From contig CM072525.1 in NCBI GenBank assembly GCA_036898135.1, forward strand, positions 23,649,992 through 23,713,991: DNA of 64,000 nt, in the 5' to 3' direction. The notes under the pieces were generated by a model. It did not search any database, was not told the DNA's origin, and worked only from the letters and a program-made list of their open reading frames with translations. The DNA is from Oncomelania hupensis. Taxonomy: Eukaryota > Mollusca > Gastropoda > Littorinimorpha > Pomatiopsidae. Made by a program: the position numbers and the translations under genes. Shown piece after piece: positions 49,301-61,300 of the stretch (position 1 is the stretch's first letter; each line of letters begins with the position of its first letter).

Positions 49301-52300
49301 TGAAAAAGACAAAAAGGTAAAAATCAAATTGTAAATAAAGGAGAACAACATTTTTAAAAGTATCTTTTCTTCGAAAATAAAATATAAAAAATGTTCATCC
49401 CTCTCTTCTTCTCCTCCTCCCAAAAAAAGGTCAGGATTTGTCATTCAAAAAACATAGACAGACAAAACACCCAAAACTCATCTGAAACAAGACCACAATC
49501 TACAATTTCATTTGAAAGAAGACGAGACAGACAAAGAATAGCCAGGGCTCACACTTCTTGCAAAATTGTGCCTAGATTTGCATATACAGGGCTGCCTACC
49601 CTCATTTGTCAGTTTCAGGGACCTGTCAAATAAAAATCAGGGACATGGCTTGAATACCAGGGACATTTATTTTATGAACCAAGACCAAAATAAATGTCAA
49701 AATAAATATAAACTTCGATATTTACACTATTTACAGGGTCTAACTGCAATTCAATTAGATGGAAGGCTGAAGAGACCTATAATAGGCACTCTTCAAATCC
49801 TGCAAGAAAAACATACAGCTTCGGCACTTTACCGAGAACAAACATTGGCGGGAAAATAGCAGTTCTTATGTACGGCACAATGAATACAAATGTACCGAAA
49901 CACGTGTGCATTCAGCAGAGACGATTTTCCGGGACGCACTTTCATAAATCGGAAAATCAGGACAACCATGCAATTTCGAAATTATCAGGGACATTTCCAG
50001 CCCCTCAGGGACAGTAGGCAGCTCTGCATATAAAAAGAGAAATAAGAGCAAAGACAGAAAAATGTCATTCATGTAAACAAAATGAAACGACAATCATAAA
50101 TAACACCACTCTCAAGTTGAATAAAGCCACAAAAGCAGAACCAACTTAGTGCCACTAAAAGAACTGGAATTCTGATGACTACAAACTCACCTGTCCATAT
50201 TTAGCCACGTGACGTAGGTAAAAGGGTTTGACGAACATCATGACCGGCACGCACAGCCCTGCTACTACCACCAGGAATGACTGGAACCCTTTCTATAACA
50301 CAAAGCATCCGCTAAGTGGGAAGAAGACTGCTAATTCTTTGAAGCATTTATGAGGTAACGGTACCATGACACCAAAGATAAGTAGATTTACAAAACAATC
50401 TGTCAAAGTGTTATATTTTGGGGAATACATTACTGCATTGCATTTGCGAGTTAAACAAAAATAATGAGGTGATTTTTTTTTTAATCGTCTGTATCTATTT
50501 TCTAAATGTTACTGTTTTAACTCTTTCCCTGCCAGGCATGTTTCCACGTTTGTGCCAGACATTTCTCTGGCACCGGAAAGAAAGTTCAGTACCTTAGGCA
50601 TTTAAGCTACTGTTCTTTCAATAATAGTTGTCAAATAGACATATTTCATATCAAATTAAAGGTAAAAGAGTGAAGAATAAGAAAACAAACCACAAAAATG
50701 TTAATTTGATTATGTTATTGAAATATGTGTTTTGAAAGCATGTTGATCTTTTTGAAATGATAAAATAAAATAAAAATATTTCTACATACCACAGTGATAA
50801 AACAAATCTGGAGGAATAATTCCAATCACTGAATCAGCTTCACACACCAGAAAGAAAATTTATTTAGGATCAAAATACACTTTACAGTTTGAAATTATAT
50901 TGATTATTAGCACAGAGTTTGACACACTGTCGATTGTGCCCATCACTATGCTTAGTAAAATGCACAATAAACACTCTAAAAACGAATCAATTTGAAGAAA
51001 AAACGCGCCTGTCGATCGCGAACGAAAGTAGAAAGAGTTATCTCTCTTTGGTTAAAATAAAACTTGGATTGGACTGCGCAAAAAACCGGAACGAAACGGA
51101 ATACTGAAATCGACGATATATCGTCGATTGGCACAAACATGGCGGCTCAGATCGACGATATATCGTCGATTGGCAGGGAAAGAGTTAAGTTCATTATTCA
51201 CTACAATGTGCTTCTGTCACAATTCATCAGTGTTGAGTTTAGTCTTGTCCAGCCCAACCAAAAAAACGACAAAACATGCGTTACGCTCTCAGCAGAGCAT
51301 GACTGTAGTGGTATGTACTGGGTCCATTGCAACGGTACTCCTGATAGCTGCAAAGGAACTTTCTGCTTAAGTCAAGTCTATAAATCAAGTAAAGTCAAGT
51401 CAAGAAACGTGCACTCTGCACTCACCAGCGCAGGACTGTAGTGGTAGGTGCCAGGGTCATTGGGGCGGTCGTCTTGGTAGTTGAAGAGGAACATGCTGAT
51501 GGCACCGATCAGGAGGCTGGGCGCCCGGCCTGACATGTTGGAGTCATAGTTGACCCACTTGTAGAAGATGCGCAGGACCAGAAAGCCGAACATGCAGAAG
51601 AGGAACAGTACGGAGGGGATGAACTCGCAGAAAATGTTCAGCGGCTTCTTGAAGTATCTGTTATGAGGGCAAGACAAGTAAAAAAGGCTGAAGGAAATAA
51701 AACCACAGCAGTTTAAAATATTCTATACACATGTATTTCGCAGGAGTAACCATCCACTCATGAGCCAACTCATATGAGGAAAGTCATCGCCTCATTACCA
51801 CACCATTTTAAGACACTTCATTATACAGCATATATCATAGGACTGCGCGTATTGCAAAAGGTTGCATGTATATGCACATTCATTTGACCTGGGATAGACA
51901 GTAAGATAAAAATTACACAACAAAAGAAAGACTTTGAGACTGAACACACTAACAAATTTTATGCTAGTAGTACTGCCTCAATAATTCTTTTTAAAAAATT
52001 GTTTTTTCAAGGCTGCCCATTTTACCTTGAGCAAACACAAAAATTAAAGTACTCTTAATTCCTTAGGTCTTGTGTCAAAGCAAAACAAAACAAGGCAAAC
52101 CAAACAACGGACCTGTGGTTAAGAAAGCTGAGCGCAATACCAAAGAACATGTGTGTGATGCCCAGAATGATGCTCAGCTTCATCTTCATCGAGTTGGTGA
52201 AGGCTATCTTGTTTTTGGCCATCTGCCACACCTGCAATCATCATCACAATCATCATCAACATTATCGAAAAAGACTTGTTAGAATCCCTAACAGCTGGAT

Positions 52301-55300
52301 CGTCAAGATCCAGCATCTGGAGAATCTCATCTCCTAACTTCTATACATTTTTCATCTAAATTTGCCGCAAAATCTTCGCTGATTGAACACAATCGGATGT
52401 CGCGATAATTCTTTTGTCAAGGAAAACAACTCAATTTCTGACAAGCTTCAAAACGGAAAAGCAAACATGAGTATTCTACCTTGTATCATTAAAATGACTC
52501 GAGACGTGACCTGTCAGTGAGCTATGCTACACTGCCACGACTCCAGTCGCAGCCCGTCGCGGATGTTTTAAACAAGCTATGAATATTCAAAACCCAGAAT
52601 ACCTTTCTTTTGTGTGTTTTCATTCCATCTGTCGACAAATTCAAATTATATTCAGACCCAGAAAAAATATTCAACATGGGGAATACAAATACTTGTCCTG
52701 CACATAGATATAGCACAATGACCTGGTGTTTTCAGTGCTTCCAGTAAGCTTTACATGTCTCTCTCTCCTTTCAGTGCTGAAGCAATGTGATAAAAAACTA
52801 AACATAAATAAACCAAGCAGTACCTGCAATCAGCATATACCCAATTTAGCAAGAGTTATATTTGATTACATCCTTTGCAAAGTATATATTCAGGGAATTA
52901 ATGAATGACGAACACCACCACCATAGCCACCATTCCTCACTCCCAAAAACCGCCATTAACACCACCACAGGTCACTTACTGGATCTAGACCCATTGGATA
53001 GGGTATTTGAGTGTAGGAGCCATTGGGATTCAGTTGCAGGTATTCAAATTTCTTCAACGTGTCTAAGCTGTATGGTCTGTTACAGAGAAAGCAAAGGTGT
53101 GAAACAGAAGTAGCAGTAAAAGGAAAACACCAATCAACTCTCCAAAAAGACGCACTCCTTCACATGCACGCACGCACGCACACACATCCACAAACATGCA
53201 CACACACTCACTCGCTCACTCAAATACAGTAAATTTAAATAAACTTTAAAATAAAAATACAAAAAGACTTCACTTCAAAGTGTTCAACCCATTTTCCAAT
53301 TTCCACTGAACAACAAATACACATAGTTCATTGATTCTGCTTGAATTTAGATTGAATTTTCTCAAATTTCTTCTAAACTGGCCAGTCAGAAATGGGTCTA
53401 CTCTGCCAGAGAAGTTGCAGAGCTTGTTATGAACTATGATAGTAATGATTCTGACGACACACCGACTCAACCAAAGCATTTAGGTTTTGAAGCTAGTTCA
53501 GCCAGGCTAGCTATAAATAGCTTCGCCGGTGCTCTTCTTTCCTTTCCTTTCACTGAAAGTGAGGGTGTAGGCAAGCTATAACTAGCCCTCAGCCAGCAAA
53601 ATGTGGGAGAACCTAAGAGTGCTGCTCACATAGGCATTGAGCTGGTGTGACGATCCTGATAAATCATGCCTGAAAAACATGTCCACAAATTTGACTGAAA
53701 ACTGAAGTTATAAGGTTTTTTTTGTGTGCAGTACCCGACAATTGTAGGAAAAGGCTTGTGCACAGCTGGGCCAGAAGTAAAGTGGCTGCCTTGCACAGCT
53801 GGGATAGCATGAGTTAAGCGCCACGAAAATTCATTCAGCAAATTCATCTGAAATTTGTCCCAAATCACAAAATGGTGCCAAAAGTAAATGAAATAATACA
53901 CCAAACACCACTTTAAAAAAAAAAACAACAAAGACAAACACCATACTCACTCAGCGGTAGCATACCAGCTGCTACCAAAGAGGTTGAGCGACTTGGAAAA
54001 GACGTCATTATATATAAAGCCAGTGTACATGGAGAACGCTCCCATCAGCAAGATGAGATAACGTCCCTCAAAACACGTCTTGAAAAACTGAAACAAAAAA
54101 ATAAAGACAATTGTAACGTTCAAAGATTTTTCTGTGACCTTTCGGTCATAGGGGGAGGAGGCATTAGGAACCTCTCTTTTCAAACAGCAAGCGTTTTGAT
54201 GGTTTGTGTTCATCTCCTCTCCCTCGCTGCTACATCTTCCCCAGTTCAAAAACATGTTGTAAATGAAGTACAAGGTAAAGATTTTCCTCTATGCTTAAGT
54301 TGTAGAGAAAGGTGTTAGAACCTTCATTTTGTTAGAACAAACTTTATGAGGGTGGGGCTCATCTCTTCTCATTAGCTGCTGTACTTTCTCTGGTTCAAAA
54401 ACAGTTTCAGATGGGTGGACTGGAGTGATTTGTTGTAATCAGTTCATTTGCCAGTCACCCAAACCAAGTAAATAGCCAAGCTGAATACATAAACCAATAA
54501 ACACAATCTGATTGTTTAATGTATCAAAACAAACAAAAAAATCTATCATACCTCATCGTCAATCCTGCGTGCACCTAACTGTTTCTCCTTCAAGACGAAG
54601 TAGAGAGCACCGCTGAACATGATCAACCCGTGACCCATGTCACCGAACATCACCGCAAACAGAAACGGGAAGGTGATCACCGTGAAGATGGCTGGAAAAA
54701 ACACACAGCCGTAAATCAACTTTTCCTTTTTTTTCTTCAAGTACTATTAAGCTGATGCCAGACTTATTCAAGGAATCACGATTTTACTCGAATCATGATT
54801 CAGCCATTCAGCTAGAAACCTGTTTTAGCGCGAATCAGAATTACGCTGTTTCACAATCAGCCTTGCCACACTTACACAGACTCACAGAAAATCATGAGTC
54901 AGAGAAAGTGTGCAAGAGTTGCCATTCCTGGCGCGCATTTTTTTCAAGATGGATTCTAGCAGTGACGAAGAAGCAATTTTAGTTTGTGCTGCAGCGTCTG
55001 TTCTACTTCAAGACAAAAAAAACGAAAACAAAAATGGTGGGTAAAACCGTGGATCGAAAGAAGAAATATTTATGGGGCATAGTACTACCATGGACTTTTG
55101 AATGAATTGGAGGAGGAAGAGCTCCAGTTGCCTTCGTTGCCGCCATATTGGTGCGAGTGTGGTTCCCCTCCTCTCCCCCTACTAATCACCTGATCTAGCT
55201 CTTGCTTCCCATTGGCTGACACGGAATGAATGACGAATCATGTATCCAGACTTTAGAGCACGTTCTAAATCTGTGAATCAGTACGAATCACTGCTGAAGC

Positions 55301-58300
55301 TGATTCTTGTGACTCGTGTTTCGCGGTATGACACACTTGATGCAGGGAGAATCGTCGTGATTTTTTATTCGAATTGCAGCGAATCAGTGATTCTGTTTCT
55401 AGTCTGGCATAGCCTTTAGCCACCAGTATCCACTCAACTGCAGCACACTCAGATCAGCTTATCATGTGTTGTCTTTGGTCTTTTAGTGGAGTGGCACTTC
55501 ACCAAGCTATGGAGGTATTCATGAGGCAGCTAACCCATGGGATAAGTCAGGGAAGCCCTACTCAACCATATGGCTTCAAGGACGTAACCCCTGCTAAACC
55601 ATTTCATGAATACCAGTTTAATCCCTGGATAAAGCGCTTCATGAATACTACAACTGGTAGATCAATAGGGTAACTTTTTTTGTTGTCTTGATACTGGAAA
55701 TGATTGATGTTTCACTTGTGATTAGTCAGTTTGGTGTAGCAAATGCAAGCTATAATTAGCCTGGTAAGACTTTAGGGGAATTTCAGTTTTGCCTGCAGGC
55801 TCATTTCAACGGTTTATTTATTTCTAAAAGATAGAGTAGATACACTGCTTGCTTGCTTGTAGATACAATACAAGATTATTGCTTTAGGTCCAGCGGACTC
55901 TTCCGAGCCAAATCAGGACCAGAGAGACGTTATCTTAAAATATTATCAAATGATTCAAGTCTTAAAAAACAAGCCTGTTACTCTTAAATACACAAACAAA
56001 CTTTCACATGACACCTCTTTAAGAGACTTCTTTAAAACTGATGTATTAAAAATATATTCTCTTTCTTCAATCAAATCACTAAATTCAGTCCTAATAAAAC
56101 CCAAACTAAACAAAACATGTCGATACGATTTATATGCGATAAAACAAACCAACATCATGTAAAAATTGAAACAGATGTTGACCATTACATACTTTAAAAA
56201 TCTCTTTGAAAGATATGGAACCAAAATATGTTTCCCTTTCCTCAATCAAATCAGCACACTCAGACATGAAATGGCGAACGGAAAAAATTGATCACATGCA
56301 AAGCACCATGGTGGTTCTTCTCCTTTTAAAAGGAAACTGTGGGTGACATAAGTATGCCCAATATGAAGGCGAGACAACACTGTTTCTTCTTTGCGAGTGG
56401 ATGCAAGGTTAGGCAAAGAAGCAGACAAATCGGGAAGAATTTGAAATAATTTGTTGTTGGTATGGTTAGACCAGTCAGTCTGCCACAGTCGTTTACAATA
56501 AGATCCAGTCATACAACGTAGGTCAGAGTAGGGCACAAACTGGAAAATCTCTGGAGGGAAATCGAGATGCAGAGCATCTTTAGCCGCCCTGTCTACTGAA
56601 ATATTGGGCGGATGCCCATGTGACCAGGGACCCACATAAAAACTATCTTTTTACCCTCAGAAACAAGTTGTGTATGGAGGTCATGGATCTCTGCCAGAAA
56701 AGGGTGTGATATCTTTCTCGTGGAAAGAGCCTGAAGTGCTGACAGTGAATCGGACATGATTAAAAACGAGGTTCTTTTGGATTGATAAACTTGTTTCAGA
56801 GCTAAATGAATTGCCTTGAGCTTGCTTGTAGATGAGGTATGCATCGAATCGGTCACTCCCCATAAGGATGACATCTTAGATGCTTTCAAAACGGTCTACT
56901 TCACTATGAAATGACTAACTTTTGTTTTTGAAATAACCAGTTTTTGTAGGACTCCAAACATTGTCATTATCCATTTCAAACCAAGTCAAACAGGAACACG
57001 GCCGTTAAATACTTACCAGGGTTGACCTCCCTGTAGCTGGCCACTCCATAGGCATCAACGATGTTCTGGAATCCCTGGGTTAACTTGTTGGTACGGTTGT
57101 AGGTGGGTGGTACCTGCTTGGTGTTCATGCGATTCAGAATGGATGGCACGCTGCTACCGCTTCTCTCCTGCCAAGGGAAGAAAGGAAAACAAAGGGAGCT
57201 GTCACATAAGCACTCAATGGCCAAGTATACTCCCCAAACACACAGGCAAAAATGTCTATATAACTAGGTACTCCAAGCCCTTCATTGGCTCTTGTCCGGT
57301 CGGCAGTTTTGACTCAGTTTTCACTTCACTTTCAACACTTATTATTAATGTAAAACTGCATCAAAACGAACAGTGGCTGTATTCAAATAAAAATTGAAAG
57401 CTTTATCTTTACATCTGTGTTGTTTTTAATGCATGTTTATGCGAAAGATTCCGAGAAAACAGCTTTTGAATACGCCCCTATCCGAGCGCTGAATGGCGGT
57501 GCGGAAAAGGTTGTCAGCGTCGTTTGCTGAGAGGGGCTCGTTTCAAAGTCTAAGCGCTTTGCGATACTTCATTGGATGGCCTAAAAATAAGAACCAATGA
57601 GAAGTTCGGATACTTAGCTTCATTTACATATAGGTATTGTGGGGCTCTCGTGTGTAAAAGTTTTGTTACGAGCCGAACAAAGTGGATAAAGCGGTTTTGA
57701 TGTAAGTTTGATTTTAACTAGAAGTTTAAAACTTAGCAAGAAATAAAGAGCAGACTTTCCTGTATAAAACTAGGGTATTTATTAATTTGTGCATTACTGT
57801 ATCGCGGAGCGCTTTGCCGTAGAAAAGTGTACCCAAACGGTGTTCGGGTTTTTTTCCGGCCAAGGCCGACTCGTAGGCCTATTCTGCGACACGAGTGCTG
57901 AGCGTAGTAGCACACCAGTAGGCCTATACTTTGCCGGCACGCACTGCGAATTTGATGATTTCCCAACTTTGAAGCACCAAAACGGCTGAACATTACATGG
58001 GATAGGCCTGAAGAAAATTGGGCTTGGAGTATAACATATGAAGGGGTTACCTGTCAAAAATCAGCTTTCTGGTATCAATATTGGCTTCACTTTGAGACTC
58101 CAAAGTTGTCAATTTCTTCAATTCCAAAACGTTGCCAAAAAAACACCAACATTCGGCATTTTCAAACATTAATAACTTTTTACCTATTTGTCCTATGGGG
58201 AAAAAAAATATACCACTGTGTTCAGAATGAAAAGCTCTTTAAATCTATGTCAGTTTTGTGATGAGGAAATCATTTTTTTAAAATGGCTTTTGACTACCTA

Positions 58301-61300
58301 ACATAAATTGTTGACCCATTTTTCTCCATAGGAGCAGTAACAGCTGGATATTACCAGCAATGAATAAAATCCCAGAGAAGTGAGAAGAACATTCATGATT
58401 ATTTAAAAACAACACCCTCACCAGCAACAACAAATTAATGCAATACAATTATAATGTGCTGAGGTTTTAAAACGTTTCTTTTTCACTGCAGACTGCAACA
58501 GTTTGTAACCCATAACTTTCCTTCAATGACAGCCAAAGTTACTAAACCCACTGGAAGAACCAAGAGTAACGTCACTCATTTTAGAAGTGTCTGTGAAAAG
58601 ATTCTGTTTCTATTTTAATTAATTTTGGTGACTCCATAGCTTTTAACAGCTCTTGAGCTGGAAAAGCACAAAAGAAAAACAACAAATAAATAAAAGCATT
58701 CCAATCCAAAAATCCTACAATGGTGTGTTAGAAGAAAAACGAGCTATTCAAAAGTACTATAAAAAATACTCTTTTCCGCTATTATTTCTCTAGACAGAAA
58801 CTGGCCATGCTACCAAACAGAATGGAGAAACTATTGATAAGTTCTCATTCAACACCACATACAGTGCCTCTGCGCAGCGCCTGCTGGATGCGGTCCAGGT
58901 CAGCCACCGGGCACCAGCACTCCGCAATGAGGCATTTCTGGGTGACGTCCAGGTTGAACATGTTGAGCGTGTGGTAGATGGCCTTGATTTTGCGCACCTT
59001 GATGAACCACACCTTGACATTCTTGGCCGCTGCCACCAGCACCCGGTGCCTGTGGTCCTGGGTCTGTGCTAGCACCTGCAGCGGATGAACATTGAACGGA
59101 CTGCAAACATTTCATTTTGCTTCAGGTTTGTTCATGATCCTGCCAGCTACATCAGGGAAGAAAACTGGGCTTGTTTCTATTTCTACTAGTACACGCTGAA
59201 TAACAGCTCACAATTTGTACCTACTTCTGTACTGGCCAACGCATTGAGCAGCTCTTGAGCTGGAAATGAATGATTAAATAACATTAAAAAATTGAATACT
59301 TCTTTCTGCTTTTTGTCATATCTTCACATCCAGCAGAACACACTAAACAACAGTCTCCTGCCTTTTAAAATCCTACATCTTTCTCTTTCGCCACTAAAGC
59401 GTCACTTTTTTCGCTCAAGATTTCATCTTGTGCCTCCTTAGATGAACGCCATCCATGGATTCTGGTCAAGGAACTTCAGCATTAGTCCTACTGTCTGCCT
59501 CATCAATCATGCTGCACTGTTTGCAGACGCATCACAAAGATCAGACAGTGGAGGGTTACACCTGGAGCATAAGGCTGAGGTCCGAGTGATTGAAAATCTA
59601 GCAGCTAACAGCACAGACAATGGGTTAATACCGATGGCCAGAAGCAGGCTCCATTTAAAAAAAAACCAACAATTCGATACCCTACCCTAGCGGGAGGGTA
59701 CTCACAGTGTTGAGATCTTCAATGCGCGTCATGACACCAATGGCCATCTCCCTTCTCTCCGCCTGAGTCTCAGGGCAAGGATACAGTGTGGCTCGAAACC
59801 TGAAAGTCACACAAAGCAACATTCACAATCTTGAGAAATAGGCACGCCATTAAATATCTGCCATCAGAGTCCTATGTTCTGCCATTTTCTCTTCTGTCCA
59901 TTCCTCCCCCCACCCTTTTCCCCCTCCTCCCACTCTTCTCTATCTGCAGGGGTCCCAATACAAATTAAGGAAAATCCCTGAAAAAATCCAATCACCGAAT
60001 TTGTGCACGTTGAGTGTTACATTGACAGCCTGGCCAAAAGGTGTCGGTGATGGTCTGTCTATCAGTAGCAACAACACATCATTTTTTCGAAACCAAAAAA
60101 AAAATTTTTTTTTGCCTACATTTAATACAGGATAACATGTATATTGCAAAACAAATTCATTTTTTAACATAAGTCGAAAACTTTTTTTTGTATAGCCATT
60201 AAAGAAAAAAAGCCGAATCAACAATTTCAGCTCTTTTTCCATTTTAGGTGACCGGCCGATGGCCTGCTTAAATTTTGGACAGAATGTTAATTTAAAGCTT
60301 TAATAAGTTAGTCCTCGATGTGATCTTTGTAAACAAATAAAAAAAAAACCTCAAACTTAATGTATCATGCATGACAAATTATTTGTATTTTGAAGCACTG
60401 ACCGTAATGTAGTATCCATGTTTTGAAGTGTGTAAGCATAAAATAGGCCTATCATTCAGAGTTATTAGGCCTATCACTCAGGGATAACTCTATTTGTCAT
60501 CACGGACGACAACTCTTGGCATGTGTTGATGCTACGTGCAGGAACTAAAAACCACTTTTTCAAGTATTTTACGGTCGAATTTCAAAATTTTTTTTTGCTT
60601 TGACATGGAAATAGTGCATTCAATTATCTGTACACAAAGTTTTAGCGAGGGGTCTTATTATTTAATAACAATTATCACGATAAAACCCGCTTTTTCACTT
60701 GCCATTTCAGCTACCAGAACGCGGACGTCTCCTTTTGCAAAAACCCTAAAGCTACAGGCTTTCATTAATAATTATTGGTTAAAATTATTTATTTCTGATA
60801 AGTTTTCGCTTAGAAATAGCGCGTAATTTCATACTGCTGTTCTGTGGACACACTTTGGGATAACTCTATTCGTCATCACGGACGACAACTCTTGGCATGT
60901 GTTGTTGCTACTATCAGTACGATCAGCCAGTTTACAAAATGTTTACTGGCTTGTTAAAATGCTAACATATGGATCCAGAGAAGTCACATTCTGATTCCGA
61001 AGGCACACTGACACAGTAAAAACACCTACACATCCTGGCTGATGTGACAGTCTGTTACAGAGCTCTTCAAGCTCAAAATGTCTCCCTAACACTTGTCCAC
61101 TACTGCTGTAGCGTATCTCACATCGACAAAGCGTTCAATACGCTTTGCCAGGTTCCTCCAGCTTCGCGCACCATGTAGAGAAAGGAACGCTTTCAAAAGT
61201 TCGATCAAACCAGTTCCAGTTCCATTTATTTTCGCAGTCTTTGTCAATATCTTTCCCTCTGCTAGAGTTCTTCTCCACAATGTCTGCACGCGACATGTTG

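Larger units (their letters stand above)
47695..50190 (-). other. Intron of V-ATPase a with two repeats
   Basis: AT microsatellite at about 47,760-47,802, the TGACCTTGA-rich repeat (48,168-49,182) and a CAG-ended element (49,587-50,026). Nothing else is recognised. Confidence 0.6.
51658..53950 (-). other. Introns around V-ATPase a exons 9 and 10
   Basis: 51,658-52,112 shows nothing. 52,232-52,979 holds the second TTAA-type repeat copy (52,382-52,573) and a short CAT run (52,233-52,262). 53,077-53,950 holds CA/GCAC runs (about 53,166-53,218) and the repeat copy at 53,456-53,650. Confidence 0.55.
54692..57016 (-). other. Intron of V-ATPase a with Harbinger relic and LINE fragment
   Basis: Holds the PIF/Harbinger element (54,750-55,415) and the RNase H-bearing LINE fragment (about 55,870-56,900). 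The piece between them (55,419-55,870) shows nothing recognised. Confidence 0.7.

Noticed and set aside
60481..60911. Direct repeats as LTRs of a tiny retrotransposon
   Set aside because: The repeats are only about 55 bp, lack TG..CA ends and target duplications, and lie inside a bounded CAG-ended element.
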